Assembly: GCF_008868125.1 (NCBI RefSeq)
Contig: NZ_WAAQ01000002.1
Span: 62,001-126,000 of the forward strand
DNA: 64,000 nt
Reading direction: 5' to 3'
DNA from: Microbacterium maritypicum
GTDB lineage: Bacteria; Actinomycetota; Actinomycetes; Actinomycetales; Microbacteriaceae
Below the pieces are notes generated by a model that saw nothing but the letters and a program-made list of their open reading frames with translations, was not told the origin of the DNA and did not search any database. The position numbers and the translations under genes were made by a program. Below are positions 8,104 through 15,399 of the stretch, in pieces (within the stretch, counting starts at the first letter, position 1; each line of letters begins with the position of its first letter).

Positions 8104-8493
8104 ATGGCGGCCTTCACAGCGGACAACGCATTCAGCGGATTCAGCGTCGACGACATCGACGCGGCGGAAGAGTTCTACGGCACGGCCCTCGGGCTCGATG
8201 TCGAGCGCAACGCGATGGGCTTCCTCGATCTGCGGCTGCCGAGCGGCGGGTCGATCCTCGTCTACTCGAAGCCGAACCACACGCCGGCGAGCTTCACGAT
8301 CCTGAACTTCCCGGTGGCGGATGTCGATGCCGCGGTCGACGAGCTCATCGCCCGGGGTGTGGAGACCAAGATCTACAGCGACGAGGAGTTCCCCTCCGAT
8401 GAGCGCGGTATCGTCCGCGGCAACGGTCGCGGCCCGGACATCGCGTGGTTCCGCGACCCGGCCGGCAATGTGCTCGCTGTCATGCAGGCCTGA
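8104..8493 (+). CDS. VOC/glyoxalase-fold protein
   Basis: A 129-residue vicinal-oxygen-chelate domain made of two beta-alpha-beta-beta-beta halves. It opens FSGFSVDDIDAAEEFYGTALGLDV, and the metal-site Glu region and the PAGNVLAVMQ tail are typical of this family. Members include glyoxalases, antibiotic-sequestering proteins and dioxygenases; nothing here picks one. An ATG at 8059 overlapping the acyltransferase stop would add 15 residues, but the domain starts naturally at 8104. It may be the last gene of the cell-wall operon or be transcribed separately. Confidence 0.8.
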   Translation: MAAFTADNAFSGFSVDDIDAAEEFYGTALGLDVERNAMGFLDLRLPSGGSILVYSKPNHTPASFTILNFPVADVDAAVDELIARGVETKIYSDEEFPSDERGIVRGNGRGPDIAWFRDPAGNVLAVMQA

Positions 8494-8506
8494 TTTCTGT
8501 ATCTTC

Positions 8507-8534
8507 TTCCACTTATGTACATAAGCGGTAGAAT
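8507..8534 (+). promoter_or_regulatory. Toxin-antitoxin promoter with palindromic operator
   Basis: A perfect 14-bp palindrome, CTTATGTACATAAG (8512-8525), extended by CC/GG outside one mismatch, sits between a -35-like TTCCAC (8507-8512) and a -10 TAGAAT (8529-8534). The antitoxin ATG follows six bases later. This is the expected layout for autorepression by the antitoxin. Confidence 0.7.
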
Positions 8535-8540
8535 GACATC

Positions 8541-8801
8541 ATGAACACGATCAGCCGCAGCGTCCCGTCGAAGGATCTTCGCGACAGCTTGGCCGACGTC
8601 CTCGGTGGAGTCGCCTATGGTTCCGAGCGTGTGGGCGTCACTCGCCACGGGAAGCTCACGGCCGTCGTGATCAGCGTGGCTGACCTGGAACTTCTCGAAG
8701 AGCTCGAGGCCGCGCGCGATGCGGCCGAGTTCGCGGCGGCCAAGGCTGCAGACGATGGACAGCGTGTGTCGCTCGATGAGCTCCTCACCGAAGTTGCGTG
8801 A
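8541..8801 (+). CDS. YefM/Phd-type antitoxin
   Basis: An 86-residue protein with the Phd/YefM N-terminal fold: SVPSKDLRDSLADVLGGV, a short strand with RHGKLTAVVISV, then a long acidic helix (LELLEELEAARDAAEFAAAKAA) that would wrap the toxin. It neutralises the RelE-type toxin encoded downstream, with which it overlaps by four bases (GTGA). The mRNA is probably leaderless, since the ATG is six bases from the -10 box. It is expected to repress its own promoter through the palindrome between -35 and -10. Confidence 0.88.
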   Translation: MNTISRSVPSKDLRDSLADVLGGVAYGSERVGVTRHGKLTAVVISVADLELLEELEAARDAAEFAAAKAADDGQRVSLDELLTEVA

Positions 8802-9061
8802 CCACCTATCGGGTGGAGTTCACCACAGCGGCCGCCAAAGAGCTACGCAAACTCGATGCGCAGATCCGTCGACGGGTGCTCTCCGGGATCGCCGAACTCG
8901 AGCGCGAACCCCGCCCCCATGGAGTCCGCAAACTCTCCGGCTATGACAACGCGTGGCGGGTGCGCATCGGCGACTACCGCGTTCTCTACGAAGTGATCGA
9001 CGACCAGGTGCTCGTGACCGTGGTGCGGGTCGCTCACCGCCGAGACGTATACGAGATCTGA
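8798..9061 (+). CDS. RelE/ParE-type toxin
   Basis: An 87-residue basic protein of the RelE superfamily. Signature pieces are YRVEFTTAAAKELRKLD, the Pro/Leu turn PHGVRKLSGYDNAWRVRIGDYRVLYE and the C-terminal VVRVAHRRDVYEI. The conserved Lys/Arg and Tyr set of mRNA-cleaving RelE members is present (Arg of RIGDYR, Arg of HRRDVY). It most likely cleaves mRNA on the ribosome. It overlaps the antitoxin gene by four bases, and a stem-loop lies 58 bases downstream. Confidence 0.88.
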   Translation: MTTYRVEFTTAAAKELRKLDAQIRRRVLSGIAELEREPRPHGVRKLSGYDNAWRVRIGDYRVLYEVIDDQVLVTVVRVAHRRDVYEI

Positions 9062-9119
9062 ACGCCGCGCTCGGGGCGGGATCGATCTGATGCGACACCC
9101 CTTGAGCATTCGACGGCGA

Positions 9120-9147
9120 CACCTCGGGGATCACGCTCCCCGAGGTG
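9120..9147. terminator. Bidirectional hairpin between toxin and metal-binding-protein genes
   Basis: CACCTCGGGG (9120-9129) pairs with CCCCGAGGTG (9138-9147) around an eight-base loop. It lies between convergent genes, 12 bases past the stop of the minus-strand operon and 58 past the toxin stop. There is no T-run. Confidence 0.6.
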
Positions 9148-9159
9148 CGGCCGTGCGGG

Positions 9160-10176
9160 TCAGTCGAAGACCGCGTCGGGGTAGAGCTCCTCGGCGATCA
9201 GCCGCACCGCCGAGACGTTGCCGAGCGTGCCGGGGAACAGGTCGGTCGAGGGCACCGCGATCAGTCGCCCGTCGCGCACGGCGGGCATGTCGGGGAAGGT
9301 CGCTGCGAGGTACGAGCGGACAGCGGCCTCGTGCGCGGAGTCGGTCACCGCGAAAACGAGTGCATCGGGTGCTTCGGCGGCGAGGGATTCCGGGGTGATC
9401 TCGGCGGCGAAGAAGTCGGCGAATGCGGGGTCGTCCGGTGTGAAGACATTGTCGGCACCGGCGCGCTGCAGGATGTCGTACTCGATACCGGCGCCGATCG
9501 CGGTGAGGGTCGTCCCCTCCACGAAGATCTGCGCGACGCGCGGGCGGTCCTGCCCCTCGATCGCGGTGTCGACGGTGGCGAGCTCGGCCTGGGACGACGC
9601 GATCAGGTCGTTCGCCTCCTTCTCGACGTGGAAGATCGCGCCGAGGTTGTCGAGGTCGATGAAGAGGTCGTCGACGGTGCCCTCCATGCGGCGGTCGAAG
9701 CATCCGCCGGTCGCGGTGTACGCGGCGACACCGGCGTCTGCGAGCTGCCGGATGCTGGCGAAGCCCTGCTCGGCGGTGAACTCGTAGGTGGTGGGCGAGT
9801 AGACGAAGTCGGGTTCGACGGCGAGCAGCTCCTCACGGCTCGGCGGGGCGTCTCCGCCGATGACCGGCACATCGGCTGCCAGGCCCGCGACGTCGGCCGG
9901 CAGCTTCTGGGCCGTGGCCTGCGCTTGACCGACGAGGGAATCGGCGAGACCGAGGCGCAGCAGCAGCTCGGTCTGCGACGGGTGCAGCCCGACGACGGCG
10001 GTCGGCGTGGTCGGGATCTCGACCGTGCGGCCGCAGTTCTCGATCGTGATCGCCTCGCCGGCGGAGTCGGGTGCGGATCCGGCGGAGACGCCGCCGCCGC
10101 ATCCGGTGAGGGCGATCGCGCCCAGTCCGACGGTGACGGCGGCGAGCAGACGGGTGGTTCGGGTGCGGGGTGTCAT
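9160..10176 (-). CDS. Substrate-binding lipoprotein of a metal-chelate ABC importer
   Basis: A 338-residue secreted lipoprotein: a basic start and hydrophobic stretch to LTGCGGG, where the Cys is the lipidation site, then a class III (FecB/BtuF-type) binding protein with two lobes joined by a long helix. VGLHPSQTELLLRLGLADSLVG and RPRVAQIFVEG are recognisable segments of the family. It captures a metal chelate outside the membrane and delivers it to the permease. It is the last gene of a five-gene minus-strand operon starting at 15101, 44 bases after the ATPase stop. The context suggests that the ligand is the product of the divergent peptide cluster or its metal complex. Confidence 0.88.
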   Translation of the reverse strand: MTPRTRTTRLLAAVTVGLGAIALTGCGGGVSAGSAPDSAGEAITIENCGRTVEIPTTPTAVVGLHPSQTELLLRLGLADSLVGQAQATAQKLPADVAGLAADVPVIGGDAPPSREELLAVEPDFVYSPTTYEFTAEQGFASIRQLADAGVAAYTATGGCFDRRMEGTVDDLFIDLDNLGAIFHVEKEANDLIASSQAELATVDTAIEGQDRPRVAQIFVEGTTLTAIGAGIEYDILQRAGADNVFTPDDPAFADFFAAEITPESLAAEAPDALVFAVTDSAHEAAVRSYLAATFPDMPAVRDGRLIAVPSTDLFPGTLGNVSAVRLIAEELYPDAVFD

Positions 10177-10220
10177 TCTTCTTCTCCTTGGTAGGGGTGT
10201 GGGTTCAGGTGTCGAGCGGA

Positions 10221-10997
10221 TCAGCCGGCGGACTGTCGCGGATGGAACGTCATCGCCCGCGCCCCGGTGTCGACCTCGATGGCAACGCGGGCGGTGACGT
10301 GGAAGACCTCGTCGACGAGCGCGGGGGTGAGCACGGTGTCGGGCGGACCGAAGGCGACGAGCCTGCCCTCGTCGAGCACGGCGACGTCGTCGCAGAACGC
10401 CGCGGCGATGTTGAGGTCGTGCAGGGCCGCGATCACGGTCGTGCCAAGTCCGCTCACGACGCGCATCAGGTCGAGCTGGTGCGCGATGTCGAGGTGGTTG
10501 GTCGGTTCGTCCAGCACGAGGATCTCGCCGCTCTGCGCGAGCGCACGGGCGAGCATCACCCGCTGGCGCTGACCACCCGAGAGCCGTCGCACCAGGCGGT
10601 CGCCGAGGTCGTGCACGTCGGCGGTGCGCAGGGCCTCGTCGACGATGCGCTGATCCTCCGCGGTGTCCCGGCTGAAGGGCGGACGATGCGGCGAACGGCC
10701 CACGAGCACGGTCTCCCGCACGGTCAGATCGAACTCGGACGGGGAGTCCTGCAGCATGACAGACACGGTGCGCGCGAGTGTGCGCGGGGCCAGCTGCGAC
10801 ACGTCGGCACCGTCGATCAGCACGCGTCCGGCGTGCGGACGCTGACCCGTGAAGAGCGCGCGCAGGAGCGTGGACTTGCCGCTGCCGTTGGGGCCGAGGA
10901 GTCCCACGATGCGCCCGGTGCCGACCTCGAGGTCGACGCCGTGCAGCACGGTGCGACCGCCGCGTGCGACGCTCACGTCGTCGAACAGCACGCTCAT
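10221..10997 (-). CDS. ATPase of metal-chelate ABC importer (FecE type)
   Basis: A 258-residue ABC ATPase with Walker A GPNGSGKST, a Q-loop at SVMLQDSP, signature LSGGQRQRVMLARAL, Walker B ILVLDEPTNHLD and the H-loop AALHDLN. The pattern DEPTNHLDIAHQ is typical of siderophore, heme and cobalamin importers. The start overlaps the permease stop by four bases. It powers uptake through the permease encoded just upstream, probably as a homodimer because there is only one permease gene. Confidence 0.92.
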   Translation of the reverse strand: MSVLFDDVSVARGGRTVLHGVDLEVGTGRIVGLLGPNGSGKSTLLRALFTGQRPHAGRVLIDGADVSQLAPRTLARTVSVMLQDSPSEFDLTVRETVLVGRSPHRPPFSRDTAEDQRIVDEALRTADVHDLGDRLVRRLSGGQRQRVMLARALAQSGEILVLDEPTNHLDIAHQLDLMRVVSGLGTTVIAALHDLNIAAAFCDDVAVLDEGRLVAFGPPDTVLTPALVDEVFHVTARVAIEVDTGARAMTFHPRQSAG

Positions 10998-12139
10998 CGG
11001 TCGAACCCCGCCCGCTCGCCGCCGCTGCGCATCAACCACAGGAAGAACGGAGCCCCGACGAACGCGGTGAGGATCCCGAGGGGGATCTCGGTCGGCATCG
11101 CGACCGTGCGGGCGAGCAGATCGGCGACCATGAGGAACAGCGCACCGCCGAGGACCGTGATCGGCAGCATCCGCCGATGATCCGAGCCGACCAGGAGCCG
11201 GGCCATGTGCGGCACGACGAGGCCGACGAAGCCGATGCCGCCGCTCACGGCGACGATCGCACCGGTCAGGAGCGAGGCGAGCACGAGCAGCAGACCGCGC
11301 AGCCTGGTCGTGCGCACGCCCACAGCCATTGCCGACTCGTCGCCGGAGAGCAGCGCGTTCATCGATCGCGAGAGCCCGAACACGGCGATGCAGGCGATCG
11401 CGAGCGCGACCGCGGGGATCAGCAGCGACGACATGTCGGCGGCCGACACGCTGCCGAGGAGGAAGAACATCACGCTGACGACGTTCTGGGCGTCGGTGGT
11501 GAGCGTGAGGTAGCTGGTCACGGCACTCAGCAGGGCGCCGAGTGCGACACCGGCGAGGATCATCCTGGTCGGCGACAGCTCTCCGCGGATGCGCGCGAGC
11601 ATGGCGACGAGGATGCAGGCGACCATCGCGCCCACGAAAGCCGCCCCGCTCATCGTGAGGCCGAGGAACGTGGCCCCGCCCGAGACGATCACCAGTACAG
11701 CGCCGACACTCGCCCCGGACGAGACGCCGAGGATGTACGGCTCGGCGAGCGGGTTGCGCACGACTGCCTGCATCATCGCCCCGGCGAGAGCGAGCCCTGC
11801 GCCCGAGAGTGCGGCCAGGAGCGATCGCGGCACCCGGAACTGCCACACGGCCTGGTCCTGCAACGGCGTGAGCGTGCCATCGGACATCCAGGGCATGCCG
11901 GGGATCAGATGGCCGATCACGATCTTCGCGGCGTCGAGGGGGGAGACGGCGACGGGTCCGGTGGCAGCGGAGAGCACGAGGACGAGCACGGCGAGCACGG
12001 CGATGATCGTCACGGTGGGACCGACCGGCAGCATCCGGCGGCCTCCGCTCCGGGCCCGGCGGCGCTCGCCGCCTCGGCGCCGGGGGAAGCGGATGCGCCG
12101 TTCGCGCCGTTCGGCGAGGGTGGCGGTCGATGCGCTCAT
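10994..12139 (-). CDS. FecCD-type permease of metal-chelate ABC importer
   Basis: A 381-residue protein with an Arg-rich cytosolic N-terminus of about 35 residues, then some ten transmembrane helices of the BtuC/FecCD family. Readable family motifs are VPRSLLAALSGAGLALAGAM, NPLAEPYILGVSSGAS (NPLA.P..LG...GA), GGIGFVGLVVPHMARLLVG and LGILTAFVGAPFFLWLM. A single permease gene implies a homodimeric channel. It overlaps the peptidase gene before it and the ATPase gene after it by four bases each, so import and peptide hydrolysis are tightly coupled in expression. Confidence 0.92.
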   Translation of the reverse strand: MSASTATLAERRERRIRFPRRRGGERRRARSGGRRMLPVGPTVTIIAVLAVLVLVLSAATGPVAVSPLDAAKIVIGHLIPGMPWMSDGTLTPLQDQAVWQFRVPRSLLAALSGAGLALAGAMMQAVVRNPLAEPYILGVSSGASVGAVLVIVSGGATFLGLTMSGAAFVGAMVACILVAMLARIRGELSPTRMILAGVALGALLSAVTSYLTLTTDAQNVVSVMFFLLGSVSAADMSSLLIPAVALAIACIAVFGLSRSMNALLSGDESAMAVGVRTTRLRGLLLVLASLLTGAIVAVSGGIGFVGLVVPHMARLLVGSDHRRMLPITVLGGALFLMVADLLARTVAMPTEIPLGILTAFVGAPFFLWLMRSGGERAGFDR

Positions 12140-13899
12140 AGGGAGGCTCCCCTCGGGGCGTCGGAAGGCATGGTGGTCGTGACTTCGGCCGCGAAGTCCA
12201 GCACGGTGAGACCGAGCGCGTGCAGGGCAGCGGATTCGTTCGCGCCGTGCCCTGCTCCGGCGGCCGTCCAGAGGCGGGCCGAGCCGCCCGCCTGCTGCAG
12301 CGCCTCGACCATCCGGTGCGTGTCTCGGGCAAGCACCCGGGTGTCCTCACCGAGCACGACACCGAGGTAGGAGGGGATCGGAGTCCCGACCGGGAGTGCT
12401 TCGGCCTGAGCGAGGGGAGAGAGGGTGCGGAGGCGAGCGCGTGATCCCGGGGTGCCGTCATCGCCGAACTCGGCTCGCCAGCGCGCCCCGAGGGGATGAT
12501 CGTCCAGGGCGAGCAGGTCGAGGGGAGCGGCGGTGGTCACGAAGCCCGCGCACAGCTCCGGGTGCTCGATCGCGCACCCGGCCGCGATGACCCCGCCCAG
12601 GGAGGCCCCGGCGAGGACGAGGAGATCGGGGCGGGTGATCCCGGCCGCGATGAGTCCGCGTGCGACGTCGGCGAGGTCGGCGATCGTGCGATGCTTGCGG
12701 GCGCCGCTGCCCGCTTCGCGCCAGGCCCTTCCGCGCTCGCCGCCACCGCGGAGCTGCGCGGAGGCGTAGGCGCCGCCGAAGGCGACCCATGCGGGCACGG
12801 TGGGTTCGAAGAGCGGGAGATGGGGCACGCCGAAGCCGCCGTAGCAGGTCAGGATCAGCGGCAGCGGGCCCTCTGCGCCCGGCGGAGCGGTCACGTGGAC
12901 GGTCAGGGTCGCGCCGTCGTCGGCGGGCAGATCGTGGCGCACGGTGGCGCCGAGGGTCTCTGCGGGAGGGGGAGCGATCGTGGCGTTCTCCTTCGTGCGC
13001 TCGACGATCCGCGGTGGGGTGAGCGGCCCTTCGACGCCCAGGTGCAGCACACCGTCGTCGAACCCGATCGCCGTCGTCGTGAGGGTGTCGGTGCTGGCCG
13101 AGTCCGCTTCGGAGCGTTCGATCTCGACGCCGTCGACCAGGTCGACGAGCACGCTGCGCCCGTCGGCGACGGCGAGCACGACGACACGGTCCCCGTGCGC
13201 TGCGACATCGACGATCTGCGCGTCGGGATCGCTCCAGCGCCAGAGCAGGCCGTGCTTCGCGTCGCCGTCGACGCCTGCACCGTCGTTCGCCACGGCATCG
13301 AGCCCGCCGTCGTGCCACACCAGCACGCCGGCGTCGAGCGGTGCGGCGCGCAGGAGCGCGGGCCACCGTCCCAGAAGGGTCCCGGTGGCCCGGTCGGTCA
13401 GCGTCGTGCCTCGGGAGCCCGAGCTCAGGGCGCACAGTCCGCTCTTCCCGCCCGGGAACAGCCGCAGTCGCGCCTCGGACTCGAGGGGGACAGCCCGTCG
13501 CGTATCCGTCTCGAGGTCGAGGGTCACGAGCCTCCGGTCGCGGCTCGCGACGACGTCGAGGCTCCGTGAGTCCGCTGCCCACACCACGGTGTCGTAGCGC
13601 AGGCGGATGTCGGGATGCAGGCGCAGCGTGCCGGCGGCGACGTCGACGATGCCGAACACGGCGTTCTCGTCGGCGGAGGGTGCCCACTCGACGGCGACGA
13701 GTCGGCGGTCGGGGGAGGGGAAGATCCGGTGCAGGTGGCCGTCGGGCTCGATCACGGTCGTGCCGTCGACGCGGTGGATGCCGCGGCGGGAGCGGTCGTC
13801 CGCTCTGCCCAGCGTGAAGCCGCCGACCGGCAGGCCCGGACGGCCGTGGCGCTCGGCGCGCGCGAGGGCGTCGTCGAACAGGGATCGGTGCGCGCTCAT
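12136..13899 (-). CDS. Prolyl-oligopeptidase family (S9) serine peptidase
   Basis: A 587-residue protein with an N-terminal beta-propeller-like half (repeated beta strands, about residues 25-330) and a C-terminal alpha/beta hydrolase domain. The nucleophile Ser lies in GASLGGV near residue 430, the Asp in LGEDTRV near 516 and the His in GAGHGANE near 550. S9 enzymes cleave short peptides, often after Pro, inside the cavity capped by the propeller. No signal peptide is visible, so it acts in the cytosol. Lying between the propeller gene and the importer genes with ATGA overlaps on both sides, it could cleave the imported peptide to release metal, as esterases do for catecholate siderophores. 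The peptide of this cluster has an Asn-Pro bond. Substrate assignment is inference. Confidence 0.85.
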   Translation of the reverse strand: MSAHRSLFDDALARAERHGRPGLPVGGFTLGRADDRSRRGIHRVDGTTVIEPDGHLHRIFPSPDRRLVAVEWAPSADENAVFGIVDVAAGTLRLHPDIRLRYDTVVWAADSRSLDVVASRDRRLVTLDLETDTRRAVPLESEARLRLFPGGKSGLCALSSGSRGTTLTDRATGTLLGRWPALLRAAPLDAGVLVWHDGGLDAVANDGAGVDGDAKHGLLWRWSDPDAQIVDVAAHGDRVVVLAVADGRSVLVDLVDGVEIERSEADSASTDTLTTTAIGFDDGVLHLGVEGPLTPPRIVERTKENATIAPPPAETLGATVRHDLPADDGATLTVHVTAPPGAEGPLPLILTCYGGFGVPHLPLFEPTVPAWVAFGGAYASAQLRGGGERGRAWREAGSGARKHRTIADLADVARGLIAAGITRPDLLVLAGASLGGVIAAGCAIEHPELCAGFVTTAAPLDLLALDDHPLGARWRAEFGDDGTPGSRARLRTLSPLAQAEALPVGTPIPSYLGVVLGEDTRVLARDTHRMVEALQQAGGSARLWTAAGAGHGANESAALHALGLTVLDFAAEVTTTMPSDAPRGASL

Positions 13900-15101
13900 C
13901 GCCCCACCAGGTCGTCGATGCGGTCGCCGCCGCCCGCCCACAGCAGGTGTCCGCCCTCGTCGAGCGGGGTGGGCAGCTCGATCGTGGAGATGCCCTCATC
14001 GTCGAGGAGGAGGATCGTGCCGTCTCCCCCGCTGGTGACCGCGATCGTTCCGGTTCTGGGATCGATCGCGAGGGTGCGGCGCTGCGCGGGGCGACCATCG
14101 ACGCCGTCCCACGGCAGCTGTCCTGCGCGGGGCGGGTGCGTCATCGCCGGGATCGGAGTGATCCGCGAGACGCGCGCCTGTTCACGATCGATCACCACCA
14201 CGACATCGCCGTCGGGGTGGATCACGCACACCGCCGCGATGCCCGTGGCGAGTGCGAACCGGAAGGCGAGTCCCGGTGGCAACGGCACGGAACGGGTCGC
14301 TCCCGACGCGAGGTCGATCTCGACGAAGGTGTTGGTCCACTCCGGCCACGCTCCGGGGGAGGCCGGTCCGCCGCGGACGATGCCCGTGGCTCTTCCCGTG
14401 TCACCGGCGAGGCGCAGGTAGTACGCGCGTCCGTGGACGGGCCAGGGGGCGATGCCGATGGCGCGGGGCAGCCCGGCGTCGACGACGAACCGCTCGAGGC
14501 CGCGGCTCGTCGCGATGCCGACGACACCGGAGCCCGGGTCCATCACGTCGCCGTGGCCGTCTGCGGCGAGGTCGTCGAGGAGGTGTCCGCGCAGAACCGG
14601 GGCGTGGGCTCCGACGTCGAGGGCTCTCGCCAGGGGCAGCGCCTCCACCGCGCCGGGCTCGCGATGGCGGAGCACGATCGTCGGTTCTCCAGAGGCCTGA
14701 TCGGGGGCGAGCACGACTCCGGGTTCGCCCGTGCGCACCCGGAAGCGCACGGAGGAGTCGGTCGTGAGGTCGACGACCGACACCAGGTCGCTCCACGCCT
14801 CCTCGTTCATCCCCAGACCGGAGGTGACGACCACGTGGCGGCCGCTCGGATCGCAGGCGAGGTGCTCGGCGGGGATGGCGATCGGGATGCGCCGCACGGC
14901 GTCCGTGTCGCCGACGACCAGCGCGCCGCCGCGGTCGTCGGCGAAGGCCCAGCGCCCGGCTGCTCCGGTGGGCAGGCGGAGGAAGCCCGCGTGCTCGGCG
15001 AGCCAGCTGTCGGCGACCGCGACACGCCGGGAGCCGTCGTGGATCTCGTAGACGACTCCGGCCCGGTGATCAGCGGCGAGGAGGGGTGTGGAGGAGGACA
15101 T
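13896..15101 (-). CDS. Beta-propeller protein, first gene of importer operon
   Basis: A 401-residue protein made of repeated beta-sheet blades with YncE/WD-like turns (for example HVVVTSGLG, VVIDREQARVSRITPIP, GTIAVTSGGDGTILLLDDEG). No signal peptide, catalytic motif or cofactor site is visible. Its stop overlaps the S9 peptidase start. The start ATG follows a TAGGAT -10 box by seven bases and has no ribosome-binding site, so the transcript is probably leaderless, and the -10/-35 region overlaps the Fur-like box. Possible roles are a scaffold or a peptide- or metal-chelate-binding partner for the peptidase. I do not recognise a named family. Confidence 0.75.
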   Translation of the reverse strand: MSSSTPLLAADHRAGVVYEIHDGSRRVAVADSWLAEHAGFLRLPTGAAGRWAFADDRGGALVVGDTDAVRRIPIAIPAEHLACDPSGRHVVVTSGLGMNEEAWSDLVSVVDLTTDSSVRFRVRTGEPGVVLAPDQASGEPTIVLRHREPGAVEALPLARALDVGAHAPVLRGHLLDDLAADGHGDVMDPGSGVVGIATSRGLERFVVDAGLPRAIGIAPWPVHGRAYYLRLAGDTGRATGIVRGGPASPGAWPEWTNTFVEIDLASGATRSVPLPPGLAFRFALATGIAAVCVIHPDGDVVVVIDREQARVSRITPIPAMTHPPRAGQLPWDGVDGRPAQRRTLAIDPRTGTIAVTSGGDGTILLLDDEGISTIELPTPLDEGGHLLWAGGGDRIDDLVGR

Positions 15102-15117
15102 GTCAGCGATCCTATTA

Positions 15118-15136
15118 GATATTGAGAATCATTATC
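15118..15136. promoter_or_regulatory. Fur-family-type box (Fur/Zur-like) in the divergent promoter
   Basis: On the minus strand this reads GATAATGATTCTCAATATC, a 19-bp 9-1-9 element that matches the classical GATAATGAT/ATCATTATC Fur consensus at 15 of 19 positions. It is an AT island in a GC-rich genome, 16 bases from the propeller start and overlapping its likely promoter. It lies 79 bases before the peptide start and just upstream of a TAGGGT -10-like hexamer (15140-15145). One repressor could therefore control both operons. Which metal it reports (Fe, Zn or Mn) cannot be read. Confidence 0.75.
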
Positions 15137-15152
15137 ATTTAGGGTCGTCAGT

Positions 15153-15168
15153 GTTCACAATCGTGAAC
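15153..15168. promoter_or_regulatory. Second palindrome in the peptide-cluster promoter
   Basis: GTTCAC (15153-15158) and GTGAAC (15163-15168) are exact complements around AATC. The sequence differs from the Fur-like box and lies 48 bases before the peptide start codon. It may be an operator for another regulator or a transcript hairpin in the 5' leader. Confidence 0.4.
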
Positions 15169-15215
15169 CCGCCCCGCACACCGCGGGACGGACCACCTCA
15201 CTGAAGGAGAACGAA

Positions 15216-15314
15216 ATGGAAAAGCAGATCCTCGCCGAGATCGAAGAGTCCGAGCAGCTGGCGCACCTGTCGGCATCGCACTCGAACGCACTGGTCGAGA
15301 ACCCCTTCGACTGA
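15216..15314 (+). CDS. Putative RiPP precursor peptide, 32 residues
   Basis: A short gene with a strong ribosome-binding site, AAGGAGA (15204-15210), five bases before ATG. The peptide has an acidic amphipathic N-terminal half (MEKQILAEIEESEQ), as expected for a RiPP leader. The second half holds alternating serines (Ser 19, 21 and 23 in SASHS), two histidines (17 and 22), no Cys or Thr, and the ending ENPFD. It is directly followed by a hairpin and by the E1-like, YcaO and SagB-type genes, so it is the natural substrate: Ser side chains would be cyclised to oxazolines and oxidised to oxazoles. Two oxazoles flanking a His would make a plausible metal ligand. Function is inferred from context; the ORF and its start are well supported. 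Confidence 0.75.
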   Translation: MEKQILAEIEESEQLAHLSASHSNALVENPFD

Positions 15315-15353
15315 TCGCGGATCCTTCCGTCGCGCTTTCGAGCGCACTCCCGT

Positions 15354-15379
15354 CCGGCCGGGCGTTCGCGCCCGGCCGG
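15354..15379 (+). terminator. Intercistronic UUCG hairpin after the precursor gene
   Basis: Perfect 11-bp GC stem (CCGGCCGGGCG at 15354-15364, complement at 15369-15379) closed by a TTCG tetraloop and without a T-run. It lies 39 bases after the precursor stop and 20 before the next start codon. In RiPP operons such hairpins act as partial terminators or RNA stabilisers that give more precursor than enzyme. Confidence 0.7.
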
Positions 15380-15399
15380 GCCCATCACCGAGAGAATCC

